From NCBI GenBank assembly GCA_013215465.1, contig JABSOW010000003.1:1-64000 (forward strand): a stretch of 64,000 nt of DNA. Reading direction: 5' to 3'. Made by a program: the position numbers and the translations under genes. This document shows positions 27,164 through 36,623 of this stretch, piece by piece (position 1 is the stretch's first letter; every line of letters starts with the position of its first letter). This DNA is from Colwellia sp. (GTDB taxonomy: Bacteria > Pseudomonadota > Gammaproteobacteria > Enterobacterales > Alteromonadaceae). The notes beneath the pieces were generated by a model. It searched no databases, was not told the DNA's origin, and was given only the letters and a program-made list of their open reading frames with translations.

Positions 27164-27655
27164 TTATTGATTGGGGATTAGTTGATGAGCGACTGCTTTA
27201 GGTAAAGCTAACCATAACTTATTTTGTAAGTTTAACACCAATAATTGATCAACGAGAGGATACACCATATAAGCTAACTCATGCTTTTGTGTCGCGGTGT
27301 TGATTAATACCTCAATACCACTTAGCCCTTCAATGAGAATGTCATCAGCTTGCACTAAGCCACTACTTTGCTGCCATGCTAACATCAGTTGCTCTATTTG
27401 TTGATTACTTAAATCAACTAATAATCCTTGGCTGGTCATTTTCCATGCTCTACCAACACGTTCAAATGTTAATTGACGCTTGCCATCGAAGTTGATAACT
27501 AAGGTTAAAATGACACTATGCTCAGGTAAAAGATGCTTTTCACTGTCGCTACCTTTTTCAGGAAATAAACGATCATTGGTAGCACTGATTAACAAAATAA
27601 TAATCATTACCGAAAATATAATGATATTATTCCAGCCTGTACGAGATAGTTTCAT
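27164..27655 (-). CDS. Uncharacterised membrane-anchored protein upstream of mutM
   Basis: 163 residues. One N-terminal membrane helix (about 9-24) after a short basic start, then a soluble domain of about 130 residues, probably periplasmic. It contains 'GRAWKMTSQGLLVDLS' and a hydrophobic C-terminal half, with no recognised catalytic motif. The coding frame, its length and its 12-base distance to mutM argue for a real gene. The function is unknown. Confidence 0.72.
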   Translation of the reverse strand: MKLSRTGWNNIIIFSVMIIILLISATNDRLFPEKGSDSEKHLLPEHSVILTLVINFDGKRQLTFERVGRAWKMTSQGLLVDLSNQQIEQLMLAWQQSSGLVQADDILIEGLSGIEVLINTATQKHELAYMVYPLVDQLLVLNLQNKLWLALPKAVAHQLIPNQ

Positions 27656-27705
27656 AGTTATTCACTAACCAAAGTTAATGCCACTATCATACTGAAATTA
27701 GGAGC

Positions 27706-28190
27706 CTAATCACAGTACATTGAAGTGATTTTTAATTGGGTAATATTACCCTTAATATCAGTGATAGAAACTATCGCATGTTCATCCAAAGTCCATTTTT
27801 GTTGTAATAAGGCTTTATCTTGCGCTGCTTGGGTTAAGAATAAACTGTGGAAGCTTCTGGCCACACACCGCTTTCATCTTGAGCCTTGATAGGTAAGTTA
27901 TTCATTTCGCCTGTACGGCTATATTGTATAAGTTGCGTGGTAATGAACTATAGAACACTAGACAAGCGCCGACTCAACAATAAAGCAATAGCCAATGCGA
28001 CAATAGCTAAACCAAAGCCTATTAATAAACTACGATTTCGAACCCTAGCTATTTCAGTAAGTAACGCTTGCTGATCCATTAAAATGAAGAGTTGAATAAC
28101 ATCACCGCCGTCCTCTGATAGTAAATTTATCGCACGATAATGTCCTTTTACACGCGATGAAAATTGACCAGCACCAATGATTGCTCAAGC
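27706..28190 (-). pseudogene. Relic of a membrane sensor protein (TM + HAMP + PAS start)
   Basis: Minus-strand frames, broken by stops, read in order: a ligand-domain end ('GHYRAINLLSEDGGDVIQL'), a membrane helix ('LLIGFGLAIVALAIALLLSR'), a HAMP-like linker ('TQLIQYSRTGEMNNLPIKA'), a PAS-like start ('LLQQKWTLDEHAIVSITD', 'IKGNIT') and a TAG at 27706-27708. This is the order of a sensor kinase, diguanylate cyclase or chemoreceptor. In-frame TAG and TAA stops and the loss of the output domain mark it as dead. Confidence 0.65.
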
Positions 28191-28267
28191 ATTACGCATA
28201 CATGAAACGAGTGTTGTTCGATATATAGATGATTATCTCACAAGCGAAAAATTAACGATAAATAGTA

Positions 28268-28414
28268 GTGCCTCCGACAGTTATCTATCACATATCAGAA
28301 TTGAATAAATGGTTGCATCAGCATAATTTAGCGGTAGCAGATGGGCTAACTGGCTTTGGAACGGGTATAGTAATGGAAACTATTATTCCAGTATCTGCAC
28401 TTTTTATCTTATAA
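28268..28414 (+). other. Small 48-codon open frame of unknown significance
   Basis: A GTG-started frame (VPPTVIYHISELNKW...) ends at TAA 28414. There is no ribosome site ahead of the GTG and no recognised similarity. It lies between the sensor relic and orn and may be another gene fragment. Apart from this, 28190-28469 shows nothing. Confidence 0.2.
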
Positions 28415-28469
28415 GCGCTTTAGTGGCCATGTTGCACAGTCACTTATTTTCACTATCGAGCAGATTAAT

Positions 28470-29015
28470 CTAGATCTTAAAAAAGTGCTCTTGATACACT
28501 TTTAGCTCGGCAATAGACTCACGAATATCATCTAAGGCTAAATGCGCACCGGTTTTAACAACTTTATCTAACACCTCTGGTTTCCATCTACGAGCAAGTT
28601 CTTTTACCGTGCTAACATCTAAATTACGATAGTGAAAACAGTCTTCAAAGTCAGGCATGTATTTATTAATAAAACGCCTATCCTGCCCTATGCTATTACC
28701 ACACATAGGTGATTTACCCTTTGGCACATATTGCTCAACAAACTTTATCGTTTGTGCTGTCGCCTCTGCTAGGCTCTCTTTACTATCTCGACAACGTTGC
28801 GTTAAACCTGATTTACCATGATGTTCAATGCACCAGTCGCTCATATTATCGAGTACTTTGTCCGATTGACTAATAGCAAATACCGGACCTTGTGCTAAAA
28901 TATTTAACTGACTGTCGGTAATAATGGTAGCAATTTCTAATATCACATCTATCTCAGGATCTAGCCCTGTCATTTCTAAATCAAGCCAAATTAAATTGGT
29001 GTCGCTACATGTCAT
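28470..29015 (-). CDS. orn: Oligoribonuclease
   Basis: 181 residues, the same length as E. coli Orn. 3'-5' exonuclease of the DEDDh family that degrades 2-5 nt RNAs, including pGpG from c-di-GMP turnover. '[12 protein letters not shown]' (ExoI), '[11 protein letters not shown]' (ExoII) and '[11 protein letters not shown]' (ExoIII, with the catalytic His) are present. ATG 29015 has AAGGGA 5 bases upstream and gives the family length; the frame from 29033 adds 6 residues. Divergent from rsgA, as in E. coli. Confidence 0.97.
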   Translation of the reverse strand: MTCSDTNLIWLDLEMTGLDPEIDVILEIATIITDSQLNILAQGPVFAISQSDKVLDNMSDWCIEHHGKSGLTQRCRDSKESLAEATAQTIKFVEQYVPKGKSPMCGNSIGQDRRFINKYMPDFEDCFHYRNLDVSTVKELARRWKPEVLDKVVKTGAHLALDDIRESIAELKVYQEHFFKI

Positions 29016-29159
29016 AAGTGTCCCTTGTACCAAGTTTATTAAGTTTTAGTCTTGGTATTATAAATTGCACAAGCAATAGATAGTAATTATAAGTATAATA
29101 ACTGACAAATAACTAGGATTAAATAAAATGATCAATCTTATCTGGTCACAACAATAGAA

Positions 29160-30200
29160 ATGGCTAAAAAAAAACTGACCCAGGGTCAACAGCGTCGTAT
29201 TAAAGCGAACCATGACAAAAAATTACGTGTCAAAGTAGATAAAGTACAATGGCAAGATGATGATTTAGGCATGGCGCAAAATGGCATCGTAATCAGTCGC
29301 TTTGGTCAACACGCTGATGTTGAAGGCGCTGATGGTATAATTTACCGCTGTAACTTACGTCGCTCTATTCGTTCATTAGTTTGTGGCGACAAAGTACTGT
29401 GGCGCTTAGGTAAAGCAACGCAGCACAGTATTAGAGGTATTATTGAGGCAGTGCACGAACGTGATTCAGTACTAAGTCGTCCTGATGTATACGATGGTGT
29501 AAAACCCATTGCTGCTAATATCAGCCAAATATTGATAGTTTCTTCATTATTACCGGCTTTTAATAGTGACATTATCGACCGCTACTTAGTTGCTGCGGAG
29601 CAAACTGGTATTACGCCTGTTATCGTATTAAATAAAACCGATTTGCTTAACGAGCTGAGCCAAGCAGAACAAGATAATATTGAGCGACAATTACAAATTT
29701 ATCGCGCTATAGGCTACCAAGTGCTTTATGCCAGCAGCACCACAAATACTGGTATTAACGAAATAAAAACCAAGCTAAATCAACATACTAGTATTTTTGT
29801 TGGTCAATCTGGTGTTGGTAAATCAACCTTAGTAAATGCCTTAATGCCTGAGCTAGGCGTAGTCACTAAAGAAGTATCACAAAATTCTGGTTTAGGACAG
29901 CATACAACCACCGTTGCTAGGTTGTATCATTTTGACGATGGCGGTGATTTAATTGACTCTCCCGGCATTCGAGAATTTGGTTTATGGCACTTAACACCTG
30001 AACAAGTTTTTAATGGTTTTATCGAGTTTGAAGAATTTATCGGCCTTTGTAAATTTAGAGACTGCAAACACATCAACGATCCTGGTTGTGCATTAATCGG
30101 CGCTAATGAACAGCAAATTAATCCTAAACGGCTAGCAAGTTTTCAACGAATTATAGCCAGCTTAGGCGAAAACAAATTAACTTCACGATTTAATGACTAA
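29160..30200 (+). CDS. rsgA: Small ribosomal subunit biogenesis GTPase RsgA
   Basis: 346 residues. Circularly permuted GTPase that helps late 30S maturation. An N-terminal basic tail and OB-fold (about 35-110) precede the G domain in permuted order: 'NKTD' (G4), 'GQSGVGKSTLVNAL' (G1), 'DSPGIREF' (G3). The C-terminal zinc knuckle has 'CKFRDCKH' and 'GCAL'. The ATG has no strong ribosome site. It is followed after 26 bases by psd, as in E. coli. Confidence 0.97.
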   Translation: MAKKKLTQGQQRRIKANHDKKLRVKVDKVQWQDDDLGMAQNGIVISRFGQHADVEGADGIIYRCNLRRSIRSLVCGDKVLWRLGKATQHSIRGIIEAVHERDSVLSRPDVYDGVKPIAANISQILIVSSLLPAFNSDIIDRYLVAAEQTGITPVIVLNKTDLLNELSQAEQDNIERQLQIYRAIGYQVLYASSTTNTGINEIKTKLNQHTSIFVGQSGVGKSTLVNALMPELGVVTKEVSQNSGLGQHTTTVARLYHFDDGGDLIDSPGIREFGLWHLTPEQVFNGFIEFEEFIGLCKFRDCKHINDPGCALIGANEQQINPKRLASFQRIIASLGENKLTSRFND

Positions 30201-30226
30201 TCGATTTATAAATTAAAGGAAAGAAA

Positions 30227-31153
30227 GTGTCTTCAGAAAACTTATCTTCAAACTCATTATCCACAAAAAATACAATCGGTGACAAAATTAAAATAGCATT
30301 GCAATATGCGATGCCAAAGCATGCAATTTCACGTTTAGTCGGTAAACTGGCTGCGGCGAAAATGGGTTGGCTAACCACTAAATTAATTGATATTTTTATC
30401 AACGCCTATGGTATTAACATGAGCGAGGCTAAACTTAAAAAGGCCAGTAATTTTGAAACTTTTAACGACTTTTTTACCCGAGAATTAGAAAGCGGTGCAC
30501 GTACAATTGATCCCGATAGCGATTCGTTATGCTATCCAGTAGATGGCGCAATTTCACAACAAGGTGATATTGTTGAAGGTAAGCTTATTCAAGCAAAAGG
30601 CTTTAATTACAGCCTAACGTCTTTATTAGGTGGCGATGCTAGAACTGCCGCGCCTTTTCAAAAAGGTAAATTTTCTTGTATATATTTAGCGCCAAAAGAT
30701 TATCATAGAATTCATATGCCAATGGCAGCAACGTTACGTGAAATGATTTATGTACCCGGAGAGTTATTTTCAGTGAACCCGTTAACGGCTAATAATGTTC
30801 CTAATTTATTTTCCCGTAACGAACGCGTAGTAACCATTTTTGATACCGAACACGGCGCATTAGCCATGGTGCTTGTGGGTGCTACCATTGTTGCTAGTAT
30901 TGAAACCACCTGGGCTGGCACTATTACCCCGCCAGCAGGCAGTGATATTTTCAGATGGCAATATCCGGCGAAGGGAGTTGATGCGATCACTTTTGAAAAA
31001 GGTGATGAGATGGGTCGATTTAAATTAGGCTCTACCGTGGTGAGCACATTTGCACCTAATATGGTTGACTTTGCCCCTGAAGCTGGCCCAGAAACCGTTA
31101 CTCGTTTAGGTGAGTTATATGCAAACCTAATACCTACCGAGAATGAAAAATAA
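30227..31153 (+). CDS. psd: Phosphatidylserine decarboxylase proenzyme
   Basis: 308 residues. It makes phosphatidylethanolamine at the inner membrane. The proenzyme cleaves itself at the 'LGST' site (Gly268-Ser269), turning the Ser into the pyruvoyl cofactor of the small subunit. 'CYPVDGAIS' and 'KDYHRIHMP' hold the Asp and His of the processing centre. It starts at GTG 30227, supported by an AAAGGAAAG ribosome site 4 bases upstream. Probably co-transcribed with rsgA. Confidence 0.97.
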   Translation: MSSENLSSNSLSTKNTIGDKIKIALQYAMPKHAISRLVGKLAAAKMGWLTTKLIDIFINAYGINMSEAKLKKASNFETFNDFFTRELESGARTIDPDSDSLCYPVDGAISQQGDIVEGKLIQAKGFNYSLTSLLGGDARTAAPFQKGKFSCIYLAPKDYHRIHMPMAATLREMIYVPGELFSVNPLTANNVPNLFSRNERVVTIFDTEHGALAMVLVGATIVASIETTWAGTITPPAGSDIFRWQYPAKGVDAITFEKGDEMGRFKLGSTVVSTFAPNMVDFAPEAGPETVTRLGELYANLIPTENEK

Positions 31154-31168
31154 AAAGTTGCTCATTAA

Positions 31169-31218
31169 TTCAACACAGGATAGGATGAGTATATAATGAT
31201 TACGACTACATTCGTAAT
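31169..31218 (+). promoter_or_regulatory. Promoter and operator dyad of the blaI-like gene
   Basis: TTCAAC (31169-31174), a 17-base spacer and a perfect TATAAT (31192-31197), then attacga-ctacat-tcgtaat (31199-31218), a perfect 7-bp inverted repeat over the expected transcription start. BlaI-type repressors bind dyads containing TACA near their own promoter, and this one has 'ctacat' at its centre. Placement and symmetry suggest autorepression. Confidence 0.65.
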
Positions 31219-31276
31219 TTCAAACTTTTTTACTATAAAATTAAACTATTAACATTCCATTAAAGGACAAAAAAAC

Positions 31277-31657
31277 ATGGCGCGCGATAAATCAGCAGTA
31301 AAGCCAACAGAAGCTGAGTTAACTTTACTCAATATTCTTTGGCAGATGGGTCCAGCTACCGTTAGACAAATACATGATACTGTTAGTACCACACAAAAAA
31401 CTGGTTACACTACTGTTTTAAAAATATTACAAATAATGCATGAAAAAGCACTTGTTATTCGCGACGAAAGTAATCGTGCTCATGTCTACGCCGCAGCAAA
31501 TAGTGAGACCCACACTCAATCATCTTTGATTAAAGATTTAATCAGTAAAGCGTTTGGTGGCTCAACATCAAAATTAGTTATGCGTGCTATTGATGTGTCA
31601 ACTTCTGCTGAAGAAATTGATGATATCCGTCAATTACTTAATTCTTTAGAAAAATAG
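31277..31657 (+). CDS. BlaI/MecI/CopY family repressor
   Basis: 126 residues: winged helix ('PTEAELTLLNILWQMGPATV', about 11-30) with 'GYTTVLKILQIMHEKAL' as recognition region, then a C-terminal dimerisation helix. In the known systems, a BlaR1-type membrane protease triggers cleavage of this repressor. Here the next gene, 14 bases on, encodes such an M56 protease. AAAGGAC precedes the ATG. The controlled genes are probably this pair; no beta-lactamase gene is nearby. Confidence 0.93.
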   Translation: MARDKSAVKPTEAELTLLNILWQMGPATVRQIHDTVSTTQKTGYTTVLKILQIMHEKALVIRDESNRAHVYAAANSETHTQSSLIKDLISKAFGGSTSKLVMRAIDVSTSAEEIDDIRQLLNSLEK

Positions 31658-31671
31658 TTTTTAAATAATTA

Positions 31672-33654
31672 ATGTTAACACTTTTATCGACTAACCCATT
31701 TTTAACCAGTTTATCGCTGACTTTATTGCACTTTCTGTGGCAAGGGTTGTTGGTGGCTGCGGTATTAAAGTCAGCATTACTTATTTTCAACAATAATAAA
31801 CCGCAATTTCGCTATGCTTTGTCAGCTTTGGCAATGTCAGCTAACCTGTTATTACCGATAATTACTTTTGCTATTATCTATCAAACTGAAAGTTCATTCG
31901 TTAATACAATCGCTAATTCATTCGCGTTAAGTGAGTTCATCCAAGAATTAAAACAACCAGATGCCTTTTTTAGCTATAACAAATTAATCGCATTACTGCC
32001 TTCATTATTACCTTATATTGCCATTTTTTGGCTAGCAACAATCACCTTACTGGCAGGAAAGTTACTATTAGAAATTTATAATGTTAATAACTTACCACAA
32101 CAAAATGCTGTGGCACCGAGTCAAAAGCTACAAACTAGATTTAATCAATTAGCAAAACAAATTCAATTAACCATCGCTCCTCGGTTATTAATATCATTAA
32201 AAGTTGATGTGCCCATGGCGATTGGTTGGCTTAAGCCTGTAGTGTTATTGCCTGCTAGCATGGTAAGCGGCTTAAGTATGCCACAATTAGAAATGCTTCT
32301 CCTGCATGAACTAGCCCATATTCGTCGTCATGACTACTTAGTTAACTTTTTTCAAACGCTAATAGAAATTTTATTATTTTTCCATCCGGCTGTGCACTGG
32401 GTATCTAAGCAAATGCGTAATGAACGTGAATATTGCAGCGATGATATTGCCGTGCAACATTGTGGCGATGCTATTGCTTATGCTCATACCTTAGCTGATA
32501 CTGCGTCTTTATGTACTAAAGCACATCATCACACAATTCCAGATCTAGCAATGGCTGCATCTGGTGGTGACTTAAAGCAACGCGTGATTCGTTTAGTCGA
32601 TCATCATTGCGCCCCAAAAAATAACATCAGTAAATGGTTTGCTAGTTTAACTATCGTCTTTTCAGTATTACTATTATCAAGCAAGCAGCTATTGACCATG
32701 CCATTACTCGACATTTGGTATAATGAAAAACCATGGCAGCATTCAAATAAGACGACGCAAACACAAAACAATAGTAGCAAGATAAACAATATATTACCAA
32801 GCAGCTCTATGACCCAACAGTTGTTGACACCCCAAGTAAGTCAATCAAATATAGCAGATACTATTGACTTAAAAACACCAATGAAATTCCAAGATACTTT
32901 AACCAAAAAGCCACCAGCTGCAGGACAAATCCTAACAACTGTTATAGAAGAGCCATTAATTATCCAGTTTGAAGACTTACCCTTAACGGCAAGTCAATCT
33001 AGTCACCTCAATCAAGAACTAAGTACTGCTCAAACCTCAATGGTTGAGCAAGCGTTTGAACGGACAAATTATAATAGCAATTCATCATTATTAGCTAACC
33101 CATACCAGCTAGAAATTGCAACCTTAGCAACGTCCCCTTTGGCTAAAACAACTAAAGCTAAACAAATTAACGCTGTAAATAAAAGCCAACACACTACGCT
33201 GTTAACTGATTCACCGAAGATCGAAAGCAAGAAAAACTACTTGCCTTACCTCGACCAGCCTTACATCGAGAAGAAAACCAATATCAATACAAAATTTGTT
33301 ACTCATATTTCAAGGCCAAAAGAAGAATGGTTACAACCTATTGCCATAACAAACAAGTTAATTACACCCATCACTCCTGTATGGCATAGCGCAGAACAAG
33401 TAAAATCAGTAGATCCTATTTACCCTAGTGTGGCAAAACGTAAAGGAATTGAAATAGAAGTAAAAGTAAACTTTACCATTGATATTGATGGTCAGATAAA
33501 AAACATCAAATTTGCTCAACACAACAAAGTAAATTACTTCAAAAACTCAATACGAACAGCAATTAAAAAATGGCGTTTTTTACCTGCTAAAGTTGATGAA
33601 AAACCAGTAGAAAGCCAAATGGCTAAATTGTTTTCTTTTAGCTTGCATAGTTAA
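31672..33654 (+). CDS. M56 (BlaR1-type) membrane metallopeptidase fused to a C-terminal TonB domain
   Basis: 660 residues. Membrane helices at about 10-28, 40-60 and 100-125 surround the M56 protease domain with zinc motif HELAH (212-216). A fourth helix lies at about 322-340. A Gln/Ser/Thr-rich linker of about 230 residues follows, then a TonB C-terminal domain (about 575-660, 'VDPIYPSVAKRKGIE', 'IKKWRFLPAKV'). BlaR1 has a penicillin-sensing domain at this end; here a TonB-like domain takes its place, so the signal is not expected to be a beta-lactam. Probably co-transcribed with the BlaI-like repressor. Confidence 0.9.
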   Translation: MLTLLSTNPFLTSLSLTLLHFLWQGLLVAAVLKSALLIFNNNKPQFRYALSALAMSANLLLPIITFAIIYQTESSFVNTIANSFALSEFIQELKQPDAFFSYNKLIALLPSLLPYIAIFWLATITLLAGKLLLEIYNVNNLPQQNAVAPSQKLQTRFNQLAKQIQLTIAPRLLISLKVDVPMAIGWLKPVVLLPASMVSGLSMPQLEMLLLHELAHIRRHDYLVNFFQTLIEILLFFHPAVHWVSKQMRNEREYCSDDIAVQHCGDAIAYAHTLADTASLCTKAHHHTIPDLAMAASGGDLKQRVIRLVDHHCAPKNNISKWFASLTIVFSVLLLSSKQLLTMPLLDIWYNEKPWQHSNKTTQTQNNSSKINNILPSSSMTQQLLTPQVSQSNIADTIDLKTPMKFQDTLTKKPPAAGQILTTVIEEPLIIQFEDLPLTASQSSHLNQELSTAQTSMVEQAFERTNYNSNSSLLANPYQLEIATLATSPLAKTTKAKQINAVNKSQHTTLLTDSPKIESKKNYLPYLDQPYIEKKTNINTKFVTHISRPKEEWLQPIAITNKLITPITPVWHSAEQVKSVDPIYPSVAKRKGIEIEVKVNFTIDIDGQIKNIKFAQHNKVNYFKNSIRTAIKKWRFLPAKVDEKPVESQMAKLFSFSLHS

Positions 33655-33752
33655 AAGTATTTCATTTATACCTGTTTTCTTCAATTAAATTCTTACTTAG
33701 CACCTGCTAATTTCAGCTGAACACTGTTGTTTAAGTATAGCTACCTACAATA

Positions 33753-34232
33753 TTATCCACACACCTTGTTAGCATTTTTTTGATGACGTTTAGTAATTTT
33801 CAACCATTTTAATTGTTGCTCTGCCGTTAAAACATTAAAAATAGCATGTTTATTTTTTGCTCTAATTAACGCTACTTGGGAAAAAACAGCTTGGTATGTA
33901 TCATGTAGAGTACTATATTCCTGTTCATTAAAGCTTGCTCTTTGCAGTAATTTTTTCTCTGCAATTTTAAATTCCTCCATCGACGCTCGTAAAGATTTAT
34001 GTTGTTCTTTGGCTTGTTTTCTTATTGCCTTTATTTGTACTTGTTGTTGCTCGCTCAATGATAATGCTTTAGCCATTCGCTTCATCTTATGTTTATTTCC
34101 TTGATGCTCTATTGGAGCATTAGAAGCAATGCCATGGTCTGAGGCATTCACACTAGCAACACTGGCAAAGGCTATAACGATACAAACCGCTACTATTGAA
34201 AAAATAGTGTTCATTGGTTTAATCATATTCAT
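33753..34232 (-). CDS. CpxP/Spy-like periplasmic protein
   Basis: About 159 residues with a signal peptide (hydrophobic about 8-25, cleavage near VNAS). The mature helical part carries the LTxxQ-type motifs of CpxP/Spy: 'LSLSEQQQVQIK' and 'LTAEQQLKWL'. Such proteins restrain the CpxA sensor or act as periplasmic chaperones. ATG 34232 has GGAG 7 bases upstream; the longer frame to 34265 has no site. It is divergent from the Cpx-like regulator and shares the intergenic GTAAA repeats with it. Confidence 0.87.
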   Translation of the reverse strand: MNMIKPMNTIFSIVAVCIVIAFASVASVNASDHGIASNAPIEHQGNKHKMKRMAKALSLSEQQQVQIKAIRKQAKEQHKSLRASMEEFKIAEKKLLQRASFNEQEYSTLHDTYQAVFSQVALIRAKNKHAIFNVLTAEQQLKWLKITKRHQKNANKVCG

Positions 34233-34310
34233 AATTTTCTCCAAAAAGTAATTTTGATATACCACGTTAAATAACTGTTGCTCAGTATAGATAAGCCAGT
34301 GCTAAGATAT

Positions 34311-34337
34311 GTAAAGTCAGTGTAAAGATTGAGTAAA
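34311..34337. promoter_or_regulatory. Three GTAAA direct repeats at 11-bp spacing (CpxR/OmpR-type sites)
   Basis: GTAAA occurs at 34311-34315, 34322-34326 and 34333-34337, exactly 11 bp apart, between the divergent cpxP-like and cpxR-like genes. E. coli CpxR binds GTAAA-N5-GTAAA (10-bp spacing), so this is close in plan. One repeat per helical turn suits tandem binding of an OmpR-family regulator. Confidence 0.72.
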
Positions 34338-34466
34338 GGTTGCAAGGATGCATCACAAGACGCTAATTAATAAGATAAGATGGTTATACTCGTACCAATC
34401 AAGGGGCATATTTCAGAGTGCACTTATAATGGTATCGAGAATATGTAAACCAATGTGGAGTTTCAC

Positions 34467-35183
34467 TTGAATAAAAAACAAATATTACTCATTGATGACG
34501 ATCATGAATTAGCTGAGCTATTAGTCGATTACTTATCCCAACAAGACTTTATTGTGCACTGTTGTTTTGATGGTCAATCAGGTCTAGAGCAAGCATATAA
34601 AAACAAATTCGATCTTATTTTACTTGATGTGATGATGCCTAAACTCAATGGTTTTGAAGTATTAAAAGCACTTGGCAGTGAATATAAAACCCCTATTCTG
34701 ATGCTGACAGCGAAAGGGGATAATAATGACAAGGTACGGGGTTTAGAACTAGGTGCTGACGATTACCTAGCTAAGCCTTTTCACCACCAAGAGTTATTAG
34801 CCCGAATACACGCAATTTTACGTCGTATTAATATTGTAACTCAACAAAACCAACAGGCTTTGCACAGTGAAAATATAATATTATCGGTTAATAACATTGA
34901 ACTTAACCATGGAACAAGAACCGTTACCTGCCATACTAACACTATCTCATTAACGGGTACTGAATACCAAATATTAACGATACTAATGGAACATCACGGG
35001 CAGATAATAGCCAAGGAAATACTTTCGAAACAAGTACTAAGTCGAAAGTTAATGCCGTTCGATCGCAGTATTGATGTCCACGTTAGTAATATCCGCCGTA
35101 AATTCGAGCCTTTTAGTACCATTGAAAAAATCAAAACAGTACGTGGCGCTGGTTATTTATTTCTAACTGGTGAAAGCAGCTAA
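34467..35183 (+). CDS. CpxR-like response regulator (OmpR family)
   Basis: About 238 residues. Receiver domain with the acidic pocket 'LLIDDDHE', phospho-acceptor Asp54 in 'LILLDVMMPK' and switch Lys in 'DDYLAKPF', then an OmpR-type winged helix ('LTGTEYQILTILMEHHGQI', 'DVHVSNIRRKF', 'GAGYLF'). I chose TTG 34467: GGAG lies 6 bases upstream and the product then begins LNKKQILLIDDD. A GTG at 34455 is in frame but overlaps the ribosome site. The kinase gene follows at once. Confidence 0.92.
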   Translation: MNKKQILLIDDDHELAELLVDYLSQQDFIVHCCFDGQSGLEQAYKNKFDLILLDVMMPKLNGFEVLKALGSEYKTPILMLTAKGDNNDKVRGLELGADDYLAKPFHHQELLARIHAILRRINIVTQQNQQALHSENIILSVNNIELNHGTRTVTCHTNTISLTGTEYQILTILMEHHGQIIAKEILSKQVLSRKLMPFDRSIDVHVSNIRRKFEPFSTIEKIKTVRGAGYLFLTGESS

Positions 35184-36608
35184 ATGTTTAGTAAAAAACA
35201 TACCAAAATAAAAATATTATTTTCTTCATTTAGCATCAAGTTATTTATGTGGTTTTGGCTTATCGCGATCACGTCTATTTTTACTACCCGCTTTATCTCT
35301 CAACAATTATCAAGCGATGCATACAACAAAGTAGTTAGCCAAACTCCACAACATGATGAACTTCGCCAACTCCACAATACTGCGAGAAGAATAGGTCGAA
35401 GTGAAATAAAAAATATTGATGAATTACGACAAATAAAGAATCAACGATTTACCAAAGTCCCCTTTAACATGTGGTTTAAAAGTATTGATAATAATTCAAC
35501 TGCTACTAGTCTTTTTTTATTACCGCCAAAGCATCAACAAGCACTCACACGTTATCTTAATGAACGGATATTTGACCAAACCATTACCAGTGTTTTTTCT
35601 CATACCCGTTTGGTTGGCCCCGTTTTAATAAAAATTAATAAACAAAACTATCAATTATTCATCTCTCGAAAACAACATAAACGTAATTTTGGCCAACTAG
35701 TACAAGAGCTTCCTTCTTGGGCTCGCGTTGCTATTCCCGTTTTTATTAGTTTTATACTTTGCTTATTATTAGCGCGATCTTTCAGCAAACCAATTGCTAT
35801 CATAAAAAAAGCGGCCACTGAGTTAGGTAAAGGCAATTTAGCCACTCGTGTTAAAGGCATAACACAGCGTAATGATGAACTCGGACAACTCGCTAACAGT
35901 TTTAATCAAATGGCCGAGCAGTTGCAACAAAACCAAAGTGCACAACAGCGTTTACTTGGTGATGTTTCCCATGAACTGCGCTCTCCAATGACGCGCTTAC
36001 AAATGGCACTGGGCTTAGCCCAGCAAGAGTCTACGACCAAATCAGCTCGCGAAAATTATTTACAGCGCTGCCAATTAGAAATAGACCGTTTAAATCAAAT
36101 GATTGAAGAGGCATTAGTTCTATCACGCTTAGAAAACACCCTGCAAAAAATCGAAAAAAAGCACCTTGATTTTACCGATTTAATACAAAATATCATTTAC
36201 GAAGAGCAGTTTGTTGCCAATGAAAAATTAATAACAATTACACTCGCTTCACCGGAGAAAATTAAGCTATTCGGTGATCAAAATTTACTGGTTAGCGCCA
36301 TCAGTAATGTATTAACTAATGCGGTAAAATATAGTCCGCAACACAGTACTGTGAAAGTATCTTTATCGGTTGATAAACAACTTGTTAACTTAGTTATTTG
36401 TGATAACGGCATAGGTGTTCCACCGCAATCTTTACCACAATTATTCACCCCCTTTTATCGAGTAAACCTTGCCAGAGATCGAAAATCCGGAGGTACGGGT
36501 TTAGGATTGGCTATCGCCAAGCAAGCCATTATTGCTCATCAAGGTAATATTTTTGCCAAAAACAATGCAACAAAGGGATTATCTGTTACCATTCAGCTTC
36601 CTTTATGA
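35184..36608 (+). CDS. CpxA-like sensor histidine kinase
   Basis: 474 residues. Two membrane helices (about 14-34 and 180-200) enclose a periplasmic domain of about 145 residues. A HAMP linker (about 200-255), a HisKA helix with His263 in 'GDVSHELRSPMTR' and a HATPase domain ('NVLTNAVKYSP', 'DNGIGVP', 'GGTGLGLAIAKQ') follow. It starts at the base after the regulator stop. With the divergent CpxP-like protein it resembles an envelope-stress system. Confidence 0.93.
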   Translation: MFSKKHTKIKILFSSFSIKLFMWFWLIAITSIFTTRFISQQLSSDAYNKVVSQTPQHDELRQLHNTARRIGRSEIKNIDELRQIKNQRFTKVPFNMWFKSIDNNSTATSLFLLPPKHQQALTRYLNERIFDQTITSVFSHTRLVGPVLIKINKQNYQLFISRKQHKRNFGQLVQELPSWARVAIPVFISFILCLLLARSFSKPIAIIKKAATELGKGNLATRVKGITQRNDELGQLANSFNQMAEQLQQNQSAQQRLLGDVSHELRSPMTRLQMALGLAQQESTTKSARENYLQRCQLEIDRLNQMIEEALVLSRLENTLQKIEKKHLDFTDLIQNIIYEEQFVANEKLITITLASPEKIKLFGDQNLLVSAISNVLTNAVKYSPQHSTVKVSLSVDKQLVNLVICDNGIGVPPQSLPQLFTPFYRVNLARDRKSGGTGLGLAIAKQAIIAHQGNIFAKNNATKGLSVTIQLPL

Positions 36609-36623
36609 ACAAAAATCACCAAT

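Noticed and set aside
28351..28370. ggaacgggtata as another dispersed repeat copy
   Set aside because: Only the last 12 bases match the element and the preceding bases do not, so it is probably chance.
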